A DNA stretch of 64,000 nucleotides from NCBI RefSeq assembly GCF_014654785.1, contig NZ_BNBD01000017.1:1-64000 (forward strand). Reading direction: 5' to 3'. The DNA is from Streptomyces mashuensis (GTDB taxonomy: Bacteria > Actinomycetota > Actinomycetes > Streptomycetales > Streptomycetaceae). The notes below the pieces were generated by a model. That model was not told where the DNA came from, made no database searches, and saw only the letters and a program-made list of their open reading frames with translations. Positions 48,705 to 57,454 of this stretch are shown piece by piece. The translations under genes and the position numbers were made by a program. Position 1 is the stretch's first letter; each line of letters begins with the position of its first letter.

Positions 48705-51359
48705 GTGATAAGAGACCGAGAAGAGACGCACGAGCAGCAGGGCGCGCGGACCCATGGAGGGGCCGGCGCCCCCCGAGGGCTGCCGTGCGACGGTGAAGGC
48801 GGCGAGGTCCACATCGACAAGATCTCCGGCGACGAGCCGCTGCTGCCCGCCCGCGTCCACCGCCCCGCCGACCTGGTCCGCATGTTCCTGGGCATCGTGG
48901 GCATCGCCCTGGTGCTGGCGCTGGCGGCGTTCGCCCACGGCACCACGGCGGGCCTGGAGCGCGACATCGGCGAGCGCACCGTCAAGGCGCCGGAGCTGCT
49001 GGCGCACTTCGCGGGGCTCGGCGCCAACGTCGCGATCTTCATCGTGCCGGTGGCCTTCGCCATCGAACGGCTGATCAAACGGGACGGGCTGCGCATCGCC
49101 GACGGGGTGCTGGCGGCGGTGCTGGCGCACGGCGCCGCGCTGGCCACCGACCTGTGGGTGGCGAAGACCGCCCCCGCGTCGATCCGGGACGCGCTCACCA
49201 CGCACTCGCCGACCGGCGCGGTCACCGACCCCGTGCACGGCTACCTCGCCCCCGTCATCGCCTACATGACGGCCGTCGGCATGTCGCGCCGCCCGCGCTG
49301 GCGGGTGGCGATGTGGGCGGTACTGCTGCTGGACGCGTTCGCGGTGCTGGTCAACGGCTACAGCACGCCGTTCTCCATCGTCGTGACCGTGCTCATCGGC
49401 TGGACGGTGGCCTACGGCACCCTCTACGCCGTCGGCTCCCCCAACGTCCGCCCCACCGGCCAGCACCTCCTCGCGGGCCTGCGCCGGGTCGGGTTCAAGC
49501 CCGTCAGCGCGCTGCGCACCGAGGACCCGGCCGAGGCCGAGCGCCACCCCGACCGGGGCCGCCGCTACCTGGTCACCCTCGAGGACGGCCCACCCCTCGA
49601 CGTGACCGTCGTCGACCGCGAGCAGCAGGCGCAGGGCTTCTTCTACCGCGTGTGGCACCGCCTGGCGCTGCGCAGCATGACGCAGCGCCGCAGCCTGCTG
49701 ACGCTGCGGCAGGCCCTGGAGCAGGAGGCCCTCCTCGCCTATGCGGCGATCGCCGCCGGCGCCAACGCGCCCAAGCTGATCGCCACCTCCGAGCTGGGCC
49801 CGGACGCGGTGATGCTGATCTACGAGCATGTGAGCGCCCGCACGCTGGACGCCCTGCCGGAGGAGGAGTTCACCGACGACCTGATGCGGGGCGCGTGGCG
49901 CCAGCTGGAGGCCCTCCAGTCGCGGCGCATCGCCCACCGCAGGCTCGACGGGGACGCCCTGCTGGTGGATCGTTCCGGCAACGTCGTCCTCACCGACCTG
50001 CGCGGCGGTGAGATCGCGGCGGGCGACCTGGTGCTGCGCATGGACGTCGCCCAGCTCCTCGTGACGCTCGGCCTCCGGGTCGGGGCGCAGCGCGCGGTCG
50101 CCACCGGCGTGAGCGTCCTGGGCCCCGACGCGATCGCCGACAGCCTGCCCCTGCTCCAGCCGCTCGCCCTGACCCGCGTGAGCCGCGGCACCCTGCGCCA
50201 GCTCGCGCGCGAGCGCGCGCAGCGCGAACGCGACCGCGTCCTGGAGGCCGCCCGCGCCGCCAAGGAGGCGCGCAGCGAGGCCGTCAGCGACCGCAAGGCG
50301 CTCAAGGCCGAGCGGCAGGCGGAGAAGAAGGCCCTCGACGAGGCCAGGGAAGAGGCGCGCGACGAGGACCTGCTCGCGCAGATCCGCCGCGAGGTCCTCC
50401 TCATCCGCCCCCAGGCACCCATAGAGCCCGTACGTCTCGAACGCATCAAGCCGCGCACGCTCATCAGCTTCGTGGCGGGCGCCTTCGCCGCGTACTTCCT
50501 GCTGTCGCAGCTGACGCACATCAAGTTCGGCGACCTGGTCCGGGCCAACCTGGTGTGGGTCGCGGTCGCCGTCGCGTTCCAGGCGCTGACGTACGTCGCG
50601 GCGGCGCTCAGCCTGCTCGGTTTCGTACCGGAGAAGGTGTCGATGGGCCGCACGGTGCTGGCCCAGGTCGCGGGGTCCTTCGTGAAGCTGGTGGCGCCGG
50701 CCGCCGTGGGCGGCGTGGCCCTGAACACGCGGTTCCTCCAGCGCGCCGGCGTCCGGCCCGGCCTCGCGGTGGCCAGCGTGGGCGCCTCGCAGCTGTTCGG
50801 CCTGGCCTGCCACATCATGCTGCTGCTGTCGTTCGGCTACATCACCGGCACCGAACGCAGTTCGACGCTCGGCCCCTCCCGCACGGTGATCGGCGGCCTG
50901 CTCACGGCGGCGGTCCTCGTGCTGGTGGTCGCGGCGATCCCGGTGCTGCGCAAGTTCGTCTCCACCCGGCTGCGCTCCCTCTTCGCCGGCGTCGTGCCGC
51001 GCATGCTGGACGTGCTCCAGCGCCCGCAGAAGCTGCTGTCGGGCATCGGCGGCATGCTGCTGCTGACCGCGGCCAACGTGATGTGCCTCGACGCGGCGAT
51101 CCGCGCCTTCGGCGGCGAGCTCAGCTACGCCAGCATCGCGGTGGTCTTCCTCACCGCGAACGCCCTCGGCTCCGCGGCCCCCACACCGGGCGGCGTCGGC
51201 GCCGTCGAATTCGCCCTGACCACGGCCCTGACGTTCGCCGGCCTGCCGGCCGAGCAGGCCGCGCCCGCCGTCCTGCTCTTCCGCCTGATGACGCTGTGGC
51301 TGCCGGTCCTCCCCGGCTGGCTGTGCTTCAACCACCTCACCCGCAAGGAAGCGATCTAG
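48705..51359 (+). CDS. Multi-domain MprF-like membrane protein with kinase-like region
   Basis: This 884-residue protein has about five membrane segments (residues 58-250), a soluble middle of kinase-like character (about 300-480, with YEHVSARTLDALPEEEF and RRLDGDALLVDRSGNVVLTDLRGG resembling a catalytic loop and DFG region), a charged helix rich in Arg/Glu/Ala (about 490-560), and a C-terminal flippase-type domain (about 575-880) with SFVKLVAPAAVGGVALNTRFLQRAG and APTPGGVGAVEF. The last is the lysyl-PG synthase transmembrane family. No aminoacyl-transferase domain is present. The start GTG at 48705 is uncertain. It faces away from the ATL gene. Confidence 0.85.
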   Translation: MIRDREETHEQQGARTHGGAGAPRGLPCDGEGGEVHIDKISGDEPLLPARVHRPADLVRMFLGIVGIALVLALAAFAHGTTAGLERDIGERTVKAPELLAHFAGLGANVAIFIVPVAFAIERLIKRDGLRIADGVLAAVLAHGAALATDLWVAKTAPASIRDALTTHSPTGAVTDPVHGYLAPVIAYMTAVGMSRRPRWRVAMWAVLLLDAFAVLVNGYSTPFSIVVTVLIGWTVAYGTLYAVGSPNVRPTGQHLLAGLRRVGFKPVSALRTEDPAEAERHPDRGRRYLVTLEDGPPLDVTVVDREQQAQGFFYRVWHRLALRSMTQRRSLLTLRQALEQEALLAYAAIAAGANAPKLIATSELGPDAVMLIYEHVSARTLDALPEEEFTDDLMRGAWRQLEALQSRRIAHRRLDGDALLVDRSGNVVLTDLRGGEIAAGDLVLRMDVAQLLVTLGLRVGAQRAVATGVSVLGPDAIADSLPLLQPLALTRVSRGTLRQLARERAQRERDRVLEAARAAKEARSEAVSDRKALKAERQAEKKALDEAREEARDEDLLAQIRREVLLIRPQAPIEPVRLERIKPRTLISFVAGAFAAYFLLSQLTHIKFGDLVRANLVWVAVAVAFQALTYVAAALSLLGFVPEKVSMGRTVLAQVAGSFVKLVAPAAVGGVALNTRFLQRAGVRPGLAVASVGASQLFGLACHIMLLLSFGYITGTERSSTLGPSRTVIGGLLTAAVLVLVVAAIPVLRKFVSTRLRSLFAGVVPRMLDVLQRPQKLLSGIGGMLLLTAANVMCLDAAIRAFGGELSYASIAVVFLTANALGSAAPTPGGVGAVEFALTTALTFAGLPAEQAAPAVLLFRLMTLWLPVLPGWLCFNHLTRKEAI

Positions 51360-51425
51360 CACCTGCCGGTCACAGGAGCCGATCCGCCTTGCAGATGCGG
51401 CCCGCAGGGCCATACGGTGCCGCAC

Positions 51426-51833
51426 ATGCGCACGTACACCATCGGCGGGGCAGCACGGCTGCTCGGCGTCAGCCCCGACACGGTCCGCCGCTGGGCCGAC
51501 GCCGGCCGGCTGCCCACCCGGCGGGACGAGACCGGCCGGCGCCTCGTCGAGGGCACGGACCTGGCGGCCTTCGCCACCGCCCTGGCGAGCGAACCGGACA
51601 AGCCCGGCGAGCCGTCGCACACCAGCGCGCGCAACGCGTTCCCCGGCATCATCACGGCGGTGAAGCTCGGCGACGTCGCCGCGCAGGTGGAGATCCAGGC
51701 CGGCCCGCACCGCCTGGTGTCCCTGCTGACCCGCGAGGCGGTCGAGGAACTGGGCCTGGCCGTCGGCATGGAGGCCGTGGCCCGCGTCAAGGCCACCAAC
51801 GTCCACATCGACCGCGCCCCCGACGGCGCCTGA
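51426..51833 (+). CDS. HTH-TOBE molybdate-responsive regulator
   Basis: This 135-residue protein joins a MerR/excisionase-type helix-turn-helix (YTIGGAARLLGVSPDTVRRW, residues 5-24) to a single C-terminal molbindin/TOBE domain (about 65-130, SARNAFPGIITAVKLGD...KATNVHI). It lies 16 bases upstream of modA and should be its molybdate-sensing regulator. The ATG at 51426 is preferred to a start three codons earlier. The layout is shorter than ModE of Proteobacteria. Confidence 0.9.
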   Translation: MRTYTIGGAARLLGVSPDTVRRWADAGRLPTRRDETGRRLVEGTDLAAFATALASEPDKPGEPSHTSARNAFPGIITAVKLGDVAAQVEIQAGPHRLVSLLTREAVEELGLAVGMEAVARVKATNVHIDRAPDGA

Positions 51834-51849
51834 GAGGGACCGAGCACCC

Positions 51850-52653
51850 ATGCCCCGTACGTTCCGGGCCAAGAGCGCCAAGAGCGCCCTCACCGCCGCA
51901 GCCACTGCCGCCACAGCCCTCCTCGCCCTCACCGCCTGCTCCACGTCCCCCACGTCCTCCCCCTCCGGGAAGGGCGACGCGCCGCAGCAGGTGACGGTCC
52001 TCGCCGCGGCCTCCCTCACCGACGTCTTCGGCGAGGCGAAGAAGGCGTACGAGAAGAAGCACCCGGACACGCGCCTCACCTTCTCCTTCGCGGGCTCCCA
52101 GGAGCTGGCGGCCCAGGTCCGGCAGGGCGTGCCCGCCGACGCCCTCGTGACGGCCGACACCAGGACGATGGACGACCTCGCCGCGCGCACCGGCAAGCCC
52201 ACCACCATCGCCAAGAACCGCCTCACCATCGCGACGGCCCCCGGCAACCCCAAGGGCATCCACGGCCTGGCCGACCTCTCCCGCTCCGACCTGAAGGTGG
52301 TCCTGGCCGCGCCGCAGGTACCGGCGGGCCGCTACAGCAAGAAGGTCCTCGACGAGCAGCACGTGACCGTCGCACCGGTCTCGCAGGAGCCCAGTGTCCG
52401 GGCCGTCCTCAGCAAGGTCACCCTGGGCGAGGCCGACGCGGGCCTGGTCTACGTCACGGACGCCACCGCCAAGCAGAACAAGCAGAAGGTGACGACCGTC
52501 ACGATCCCCGACGCGCAGAACGCCGTCGCCTCCTACCCGGCGGCCACCCTGAAGAACGCCAAGCACCCCGAGCAGGCGAAGGAGTTCGTCGCCTGGCTCG
52601 GCACCGACGAGGCCCAGGCGATCCTCCGCAAGGCAGGCTTCCAGCAGCCGTGA
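51850..52653 (+). CDS. modA: Molybdate ABC transporter substrate-binding lipoprotein
   Basis: This 267-residue lipoprotein has a basic N-terminus, hydrophobic helix and LTAC lipobox with Cys30 as the lipidated residue. The mature part begins VTVLAAASLTDVFGE, typical of ModA, and continues with FSFAGSQELAAQVRQGVPAD and the late AGLVYVTDA loop for oxyanion binding. It captures molybdate or tungstate outside the membrane for the ModBC transporter. The fused permease-ATPase gene overlaps its stop by four bases. Confidence 0.95.
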   Translation: MPRTFRAKSAKSALTAAATAATALLALTACSTSPTSSPSGKGDAPQQVTVLAAASLTDVFGEAKKAYEKKHPDTRLTFSFAGSQELAAQVRQGVPADALVTADTRTMDDLAARTGKPTTIAKNRLTIATAPGNPKGIHGLADLSRSDLKVVLAAPQVPAGRYSKKVLDEQHVTVAPVSQEPSVRAVLSKVTLGEADAGLVYVTDATAKQNKQKVTTVTIPDAQNAVASYPAATLKNAKHPEQAKEFVAWLGTDEAQAILRKAGFQQP

Positions 52654-54590
52654 GGTCCATGAGGTCCCGCACGCGCCCGCACCTGCCCGCCGGGCGGTTC
52701 CCCCTCCCCCTGGTGGTGCCGGCGGCGCTGGCGGTGACGTTCCTGCTCCTGCCCCTGGCCGGCATCCTCGCCCGCACCCCGTGGAGCTCCCTGCCCGCGC
52801 GCCTCGCCTCGCCCGCCGTGAAGGAGGCCCTGTCCCTCAGCCTCACGGTCTCGACGGGCGCCCTCGCGCTGTCCCTGGTGCTCGGCGTACCGCTCGCCTG
52901 GCTGCTGGCCCGTACGCACTTCCGCGGCAAGGCGCTGGTCCGCTGCCTGGTCCTGCTGCCCATGGTGCTGCCCCCGACGGTGGCCGGCGTGGCCCTGCTC
53001 CAGGGCTACGGACGGCAGGGCGTCGCCGGGCAGCTCCTGGACGCGTGGCTGGGCGTCTCCCTCCCCTTCACGACGGGCGGGGCCGTCCTCGCCGCGACGT
53101 TCGTCGCCATGCCGTTCCTGGTGATCAGCCTGGAGGGCACCCTGTCCGCCCTGGACGCCCGCTACGAGGAGACGGCGACGTCCCTGGGCGCGAGCCCCCT
53201 CCGGGTCTTCCGGACGATCACGCTCCCCATGACGGCGCCGGGCCTCGTCGCCGGGGCGGCGCTGTGCTGGGCCAGGGCGCTGGGCGAGTTCGGGGCGACC
53301 ATCACGTTCGCGGGCAACCTGCCGGGCGAGACCCAGACCCTGCCGCTCCAGGTATACCTGCTGCTCCAGGACGACCCCGAGGGCGCGACGGCCCTGTCGC
53401 TGGTCCTCCTGGCCGCGGCGACGGCCGTCCTCGTCCTGCTGCGGGGCAACTGGACGGGCCGGCGCCCCGTACGGACCCCACGCCCCGCGCCGCCCGACCC
53501 CACCGACCCCGCAGGGCCCACGCCCCCCGAGCCCGCAGCACCACCCCCCGCACACCCCCACCCCACCCCCCAGCCCCTGCGCACCACCGTCACCGGCGCC
53601 GTCACCGCGGCCCTCGACGCGGCACCCGGCACCACCATCGCCGTGGTCGGCCCCAACGGCGCCGGCAAGTCGACCCTGCTCCGCGCGCTCCTCGGCCTCA
53701 CCGACCGCGCCACCACCCCCGCCACCGCTCCCCCGCACCGCCGCCGCGCCGCCTGGGTGCCGCAGGACGGCGCGCTCTTCCCGCACCTCACGGCCGTCGC
53801 CAACACCGCGTACGGGCTGCGCGCCCAGGGCGTGCCCAAGGCCCGCGCGCACGCCACCGCCCGGCAGTGGCTGGAGAGCCTCGGCATCGGCCCGGACCTG
53901 GCCGGCCGCCGCCCCGGCCGGCTCAGCGGCGGCCAGGCCCAGCGCGTCGCCCTGGCCCGCGCGCTGGCCGCCGGGCCGCGCCTGCTGCTCCTCGACGAGC
54001 CCCTGACCGCGCTGGACCAGACGACCCGCGCCCACGTGCGCCACACGCTGCGCACGCACCTCGCCGCCTTCCCCGGGGTGTGCCTGATGGTCACGCACGA
54101 CCCCGTGGAGGCGGTGTCGCTCGCCGACCACGTGCTCGTGCTGGAGGACGGCCGGGTCACGCAGTACGCCACGCCCGCCGAACTGACCCGCCGGCCGCGC
54201 TCCCCGTGGGTCGCGCGCATGCTGGGCGACAACGCGTGGGAGGCCGAGGCGGCCGGGGACGGCACCCTCGCCCTCACGACGGGCGCCACCCTCCGCACCG
54301 CGGACGCCCCCGCCGGCGCCGCACCCGGCCTGGCGGTCGTACCGCCCCACGCCGTCTCCCTCCACGCCACCGCACCCAAGGGCGCCGGCGCCCGCACCGT
54401 CTGGCACGGCACCGTCCGGGAGATCACCGCGCAGGGCGGCCGGCTCCGCACCCTCGTCGCGGCGGAACCGCACGGCACGCCGCTCGTCGCCGAGCTCACC
54501 CCGGCCGCCGCGGCCGGCCTGGGCCTGACGGAGGGCGCCACGGTGTGGGCGAGCATCAAGACCACCGAGGTCAGGTTCGTCACGCTGTAG
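52650..54590 (+). CDS. modBC: Fused molybdate ABC permease-ATPase (ModB-ModC)
   Basis: This 646-residue protein joins two normally separate subunits. Residues 15-270 are a permease with six membrane helices and the EAA loop YEETATSLGASPLRVFRTI. A Pro-rich linker runs from 275 to 312. Residues 313-540 are an ATPase with Walker A GPNGAGKST, signature RLSGGQAQR, Walker B LLLLDEP and switch HDP. A TOBE domain (about 580-646) ends it. The GTG start overlaps the modA stop (GTGA), so both are coupled. Molybdate import is firm from context; the fusion is less common than separate genes. Confidence 0.93.
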   Translation: MRSMRSRTRPHLPAGRFPLPLVVPAALAVTFLLLPLAGILARTPWSSLPARLASPAVKEALSLSLTVSTGALALSLVLGVPLAWLLARTHFRGKALVRCLVLLPMVLPPTVAGVALLQGYGRQGVAGQLLDAWLGVSLPFTTGGAVLAATFVAMPFLVISLEGTLSALDARYEETATSLGASPLRVFRTITLPMTAPGLVAGAALCWARALGEFGATITFAGNLPGETQTLPLQVYLLLQDDPEGATALSLVLLAAATAVLVLLRGNWTGRRPVRTPRPAPPDPTDPAGPTPPEPAAPPPAHPHPTPQPLRTTVTGAVTAALDAAPGTTIAVVGPNGAGKSTLLRALLGLTDRATTPATAPPHRRRAAWVPQDGALFPHLTAVANTAYGLRAQGVPKARAHATARQWLESLGIGPDLAGRRPGRLSGGQAQRVALARALAAGPRLLLLDEPLTALDQTTRAHVRHTLRTHLAAFPGVCLMVTHDPVEAVSLADHVLVLEDGRVTQYATPAELTRRPRSPWVARMLGDNAWEAEAAGDGTLALTTGATLRTADAPAGAAPGLAVVPPHAVSLHATAPKGAGARTVWHGTVREITAQGGRLRTLVAAEPHGTPLVAELTPAAAAGLGLTEGATVWASIKTTEVRFVTL

Positions 54591-54692
54591 AGCAGCCGAG
54601 GGACAGCTGCAGGACGGCTCCTAGGACGCCGGCACCAGAGCCCGTAACCCGTACGCCCGCACCGCGCGCGCCCCGCACCGCGCGCCCCGAGG

Positions 54693-56291
54693 ATGGACAG
54701 CGTGTCCAGACCCGTACGGGCGCCCGGCGCCCGCGCCCTTCTCTGCGCGTGCGCACTGTTGCTGACGGCCACGGCGTGCAGCGGCAAGGACGCGGCGAGG
54801 ACCGGCACCGGCTCCGGCAGCCCACGGAGCGGCGACACCATATCCACCGCGGGACCGGAACCCGCCCCCTCGGACCTGGCCACGCAGAAGCTCGACTGGA
54901 AGACCTGCCCGCCGCCCAACAGCAGCGAGGACAGCGGCGCCGGCAGACCCCCCGGCAAGGACTGGGAGTGCGCGACGCTCCGCGCCCCGCTGGACTACGC
55001 GCACCCGCACGGCGGCACCATCGGCATCGCCATGATCCGGGCGAGGGCCACCGATCAGAGCCACCGCATCGGCTCGCTGCTCTTCAACTTCGGCGGCCCC
55101 GGCGGCTCCGGCGTCACCACGCTCCCCTCGTTCGCCGACGACTACCGCACCCTCCGCACCCGCTACGACCTCGTCAGCTTCGACCCGCGCGGCGTGGGCC
55201 GCAGCGACGGCGTCACGTGCCTCGACGACAAGCAGCTCGACGCCTACTACGCGGCGGACGCCGCCCCCGCGACCCCGGCCGCCGCCAAGGCGCTGCTGGA
55301 CCGCATCCACCAGTACAACAACGGCTGCCGGCAGCGCTCCGGGAAGATCCTGCCGTACGTCGGCACGGCGAACGCGGCCCGCGACATGGACCTGATGCGG
55401 CAGGTGCTCGGCGACGACAAGCTGCACTACTTCGGCATCTCGTACGGCACCGAACTCGGCGGCGTCTACGCCCACCTCTTCCCGAAGAACGTCGGCCGGG
55501 GCGTGCTCGACGGCGTCGTGGACCCCACCACCGACCCGGTGCGCAGCGCCCTCGCGCAGGCCGCCGGCTTCCAGCTCGCGCTCGGCAACTACATGACCGC
55601 CTGCACGCGCACGCACGACAACTGCCCCACGGAGCAGCAGATCACGGCGCTGCTCGACCGGCTGGACAAGAAGCCCATCCCCACCGGCGACCCGGCGGGC
55701 CGCACCCTCACCAAGTCCCTGGCCACCACCGGCATCGCCCAGTCCCTCTACTCCAAGGACTTCTGGGACTACCTCACCGAGGGCGTGGAGGACGCGGAGA
55801 ACGGCGACGGCAAGATCCTGCTGGCGCTGGCCGATTCGATGAACGGCCGCGGCCCGGACGGCCGCTACAGCTCGCTCCAGGCGTCCCTCGCCGCCGTCAC
55901 CTGCGCCGACTTCGCGCAGCGCTACGGCCCGGAGGACGTCGAGGCGAAGCGGGCGGAGTTCCGCAAGGCGTCGCCCGTGTTCGGGGACTTCATGGCGTGG
56001 AGCCTGCTCCAGTGCTCCGGTTGGCCCGTAAAGGGCGAATGGCAGACGCCCGATGTGAGCGCGAAGGGCGCGGCGCCGGTCCTCGTGGTCGGCAACACCG
56101 GTGACCCGGCGACCCCTTACGAGGGTGCGCGGCGGATGGCGCAGGAGCTGGGCCCGGGGGTGGGCGTGGAGATGACGTACCGGGGCGAAGGCCATGGCGC
56201 GTACGACAGCGGCAATGCCTGTGTGAAGAAGGCAGTTGACGCATACCTGATGGAAGGCACCGTTCCGGGGCGCGGCACGGTGTGTTCATAG
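54693..56291 (+). CDS. Secreted alpha/beta hydrolase, S33 tripeptidyl-aminopeptidase-like (1)
   Basis: This 532-residue lipoprotein-type enzyme has a hydrophobic leader ending in LTATAC, then a mature alpha/beta-hydrolase. Oxyanion loop is NFGGPGGSG, the nucleophile is Ser in GISYGTELGG, the acidic residue is in GDPATP and the His is in GEGHGAYD. It resembles the mycelium-associated SlpD/SlpE peptidases of Streptomyces, which release N-terminal tripeptides outside the cell. A GTG three codons in is an alternative start. A close paralogue lies 1.1 kb downstream. Confidence 0.9.
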   Translation: MDSVSRPVRAPGARALLCACALLLTATACSGKDAARTGTGSGSPRSGDTISTAGPEPAPSDLATQKLDWKTCPPPNSSEDSGAGRPPGKDWECATLRAPLDYAHPHGGTIGIAMIRARATDQSHRIGSLLFNFGGPGGSGVTTLPSFADDYRTLRTRYDLVSFDPRGVGRSDGVTCLDDKQLDAYYAADAAPATPAAAKALLDRIHQYNNGCRQRSGKILPYVGTANAARDMDLMRQVLGDDKLHYFGISYGTELGGVYAHLFPKNVGRGVLDGVVDPTTDPVRSALAQAAGFQLALGNYMTACTRTHDNCPTEQQITALLDRLDKKPIPTGDPAGRTLTKSLATTGIAQSLYSKDFWDYLTEGVEDAENGDGKILLALADSMNGRGPDGRYSSLQASLAAVTCADFAQRYGPEDVEAKRAEFRKASPVFGDFMAWSLLQCSGWPVKGEWQTPDVSAKGAAPVLVVGNTGDPATPYEGARRMAQELGPGVGVEMTYRGEGHGAYDSGNACVKKAVDAYLMEGTVPGRGTVCS

Positions 56292-56391
56292 GACCCATAG
56301 CACAGCACTCCGGTACTACTTAATGGGCGGACGGGACGGTCCGGGGCCCGCACTACCATCGCCCGCACTCGGCAGTACGAGGGGAGGGCAC

Positions 56392-57444
56392 GTGGCATAC
56401 GGGCGGACGCTCACCGGCGCGCTGGCCGTCGCCGCCCTCGTCGCGGCCGTCGTGGCGCTGTGGCAGACCCAGTCGGGCCCGCTGGAGGACCGGCACCGCG
56501 CCTACTGCTGGGGCACGTGGCGCGAGGACGCCGGCCCGTCGCCGCGCGGCACCGCCGGCCGCCAGGTGCGGGAGGAGGCGCCCACGCGCCGCCGCCCCAC
56601 AGGCCGTTGCACGCTCAGCTGGCTCGGCGCCGGCGGACCGGAGGACCGGCGCGGCATCGACCTGCGCTACGGGCCCGGCCCGGCGGCGGCCGACGAGCGC
56701 AGGGCCTGGCTGGCGGGCCTCTTCACGGGCCACGACACGGCCCTGCCGGACGGCATCCCCGGCTTCGTCACGGCCGTGTCCGGCACGCTCGTGCTGCCGC
56801 GCCCCTGCGACGTGGACGGCAGGCCGACGGTGCTCACGCTGACCGGCACCTTCGACTCCACGCCGGCCCGCACCGGCCGGCTGCTGCTGGAGGCGGCCCA
56901 CCACGCGGCGCGGGCCACCGGCTGCGCCCCCTCGGCCACGGTGCCGGCCGGGGCCGCGACGGCCGTCACCGACGTCACCGAACCGCCCGGCCCGCAGCAC
57001 GCCCCGCAGAGCGCCCCCCGCGACACCCCGCCCCGCACCCCGCACGCGAGCCCCCACGACGGCCCGGCCACCGCCCCGCCCGACTGCACGGCCCACCTGG
57101 GCACGCACCCGCGGGAGGCACAGGAGGACTTCCTCAGCTGCTCGTTACGGACCACGCCCGCGACCATGCTGGCCCGCCCCGGGCTGGTGGCCCTCTTCGA
57201 CGGGCTCCCCGAGGACCGCACCCTCCTCCGCACCGACTGCGGAGGCCGCACCACCGTCTTCACGGCCCGCGCGCCGTGGAAGGCCCGCTCCACCACCCCC
57301 GCCCCGGAGTTCCCGCGGTTCGTCCGCGCCCTCAGCGCACGGAAGGGCTGCGCGCCCCCGCGCTCCCTCCGAGGTCACGCGCTCCCTCCCCCGGCGCCCG
57401 TACGCCGGGGACGCCACGGAGGGGAGGGGACCATTCCTCCGTAG
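56392..57444 (+). CDS. Unknown membrane-anchored protein
   Basis: This 350-residue protein has one N-terminal hydrophobic helix (residues 6-24), then an extracytoplasmic part with Cys scattered singly (about nine) and a Pro/His/Asp-rich low-complexity stretch near 205-240. No domain is recognised. The GTG at 56392 has GGGGAGG at good spacing. It lies between two paralogous hydrolase genes in the same direction; 100 bases separate it from the first and 10 from the second, so it is likely co-transcribed with the second. The paired Cys suggest disulfides. Confidence 0.8.
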   Translation: MAYGRTLTGALAVAALVAAVVALWQTQSGPLEDRHRAYCWGTWREDAGPSPRGTAGRQVREEAPTRRRPTGRCTLSWLGAGGPEDRRGIDLRYGPGPAAADERRAWLAGLFTGHDTALPDGIPGFVTAVSGTLVLPRPCDVDGRPTVLTLTGTFDSTPARTGRLLLEAAHHAARATGCAPSATVPAGAATAVTDVTEPPGPQHAPQSAPRDTPPRTPHASPHDGPATAPPDCTAHLGTHPREAQEDFLSCSLRTTPATMLARPGLVALFDGLPEDRTLLRTDCGGRTTVFTARAPWKARSTTPAPEFPRFVRALSARKGCAPPRSLRGHALPPPAPVRRGRHGGEGTIPP

Positions 57445-57454
57445 AGTGCATGGA

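Noticed and set aside
48609..52259. A 1,200-codon open frame antisense to the MprF-like gene
   Set aside because: It is a shadow of high third-position GC; the sequence is Arg/Gly/Ala/Gln-rich without motifs, whereas the plus-strand frame has clear membrane segments and conserved domains.
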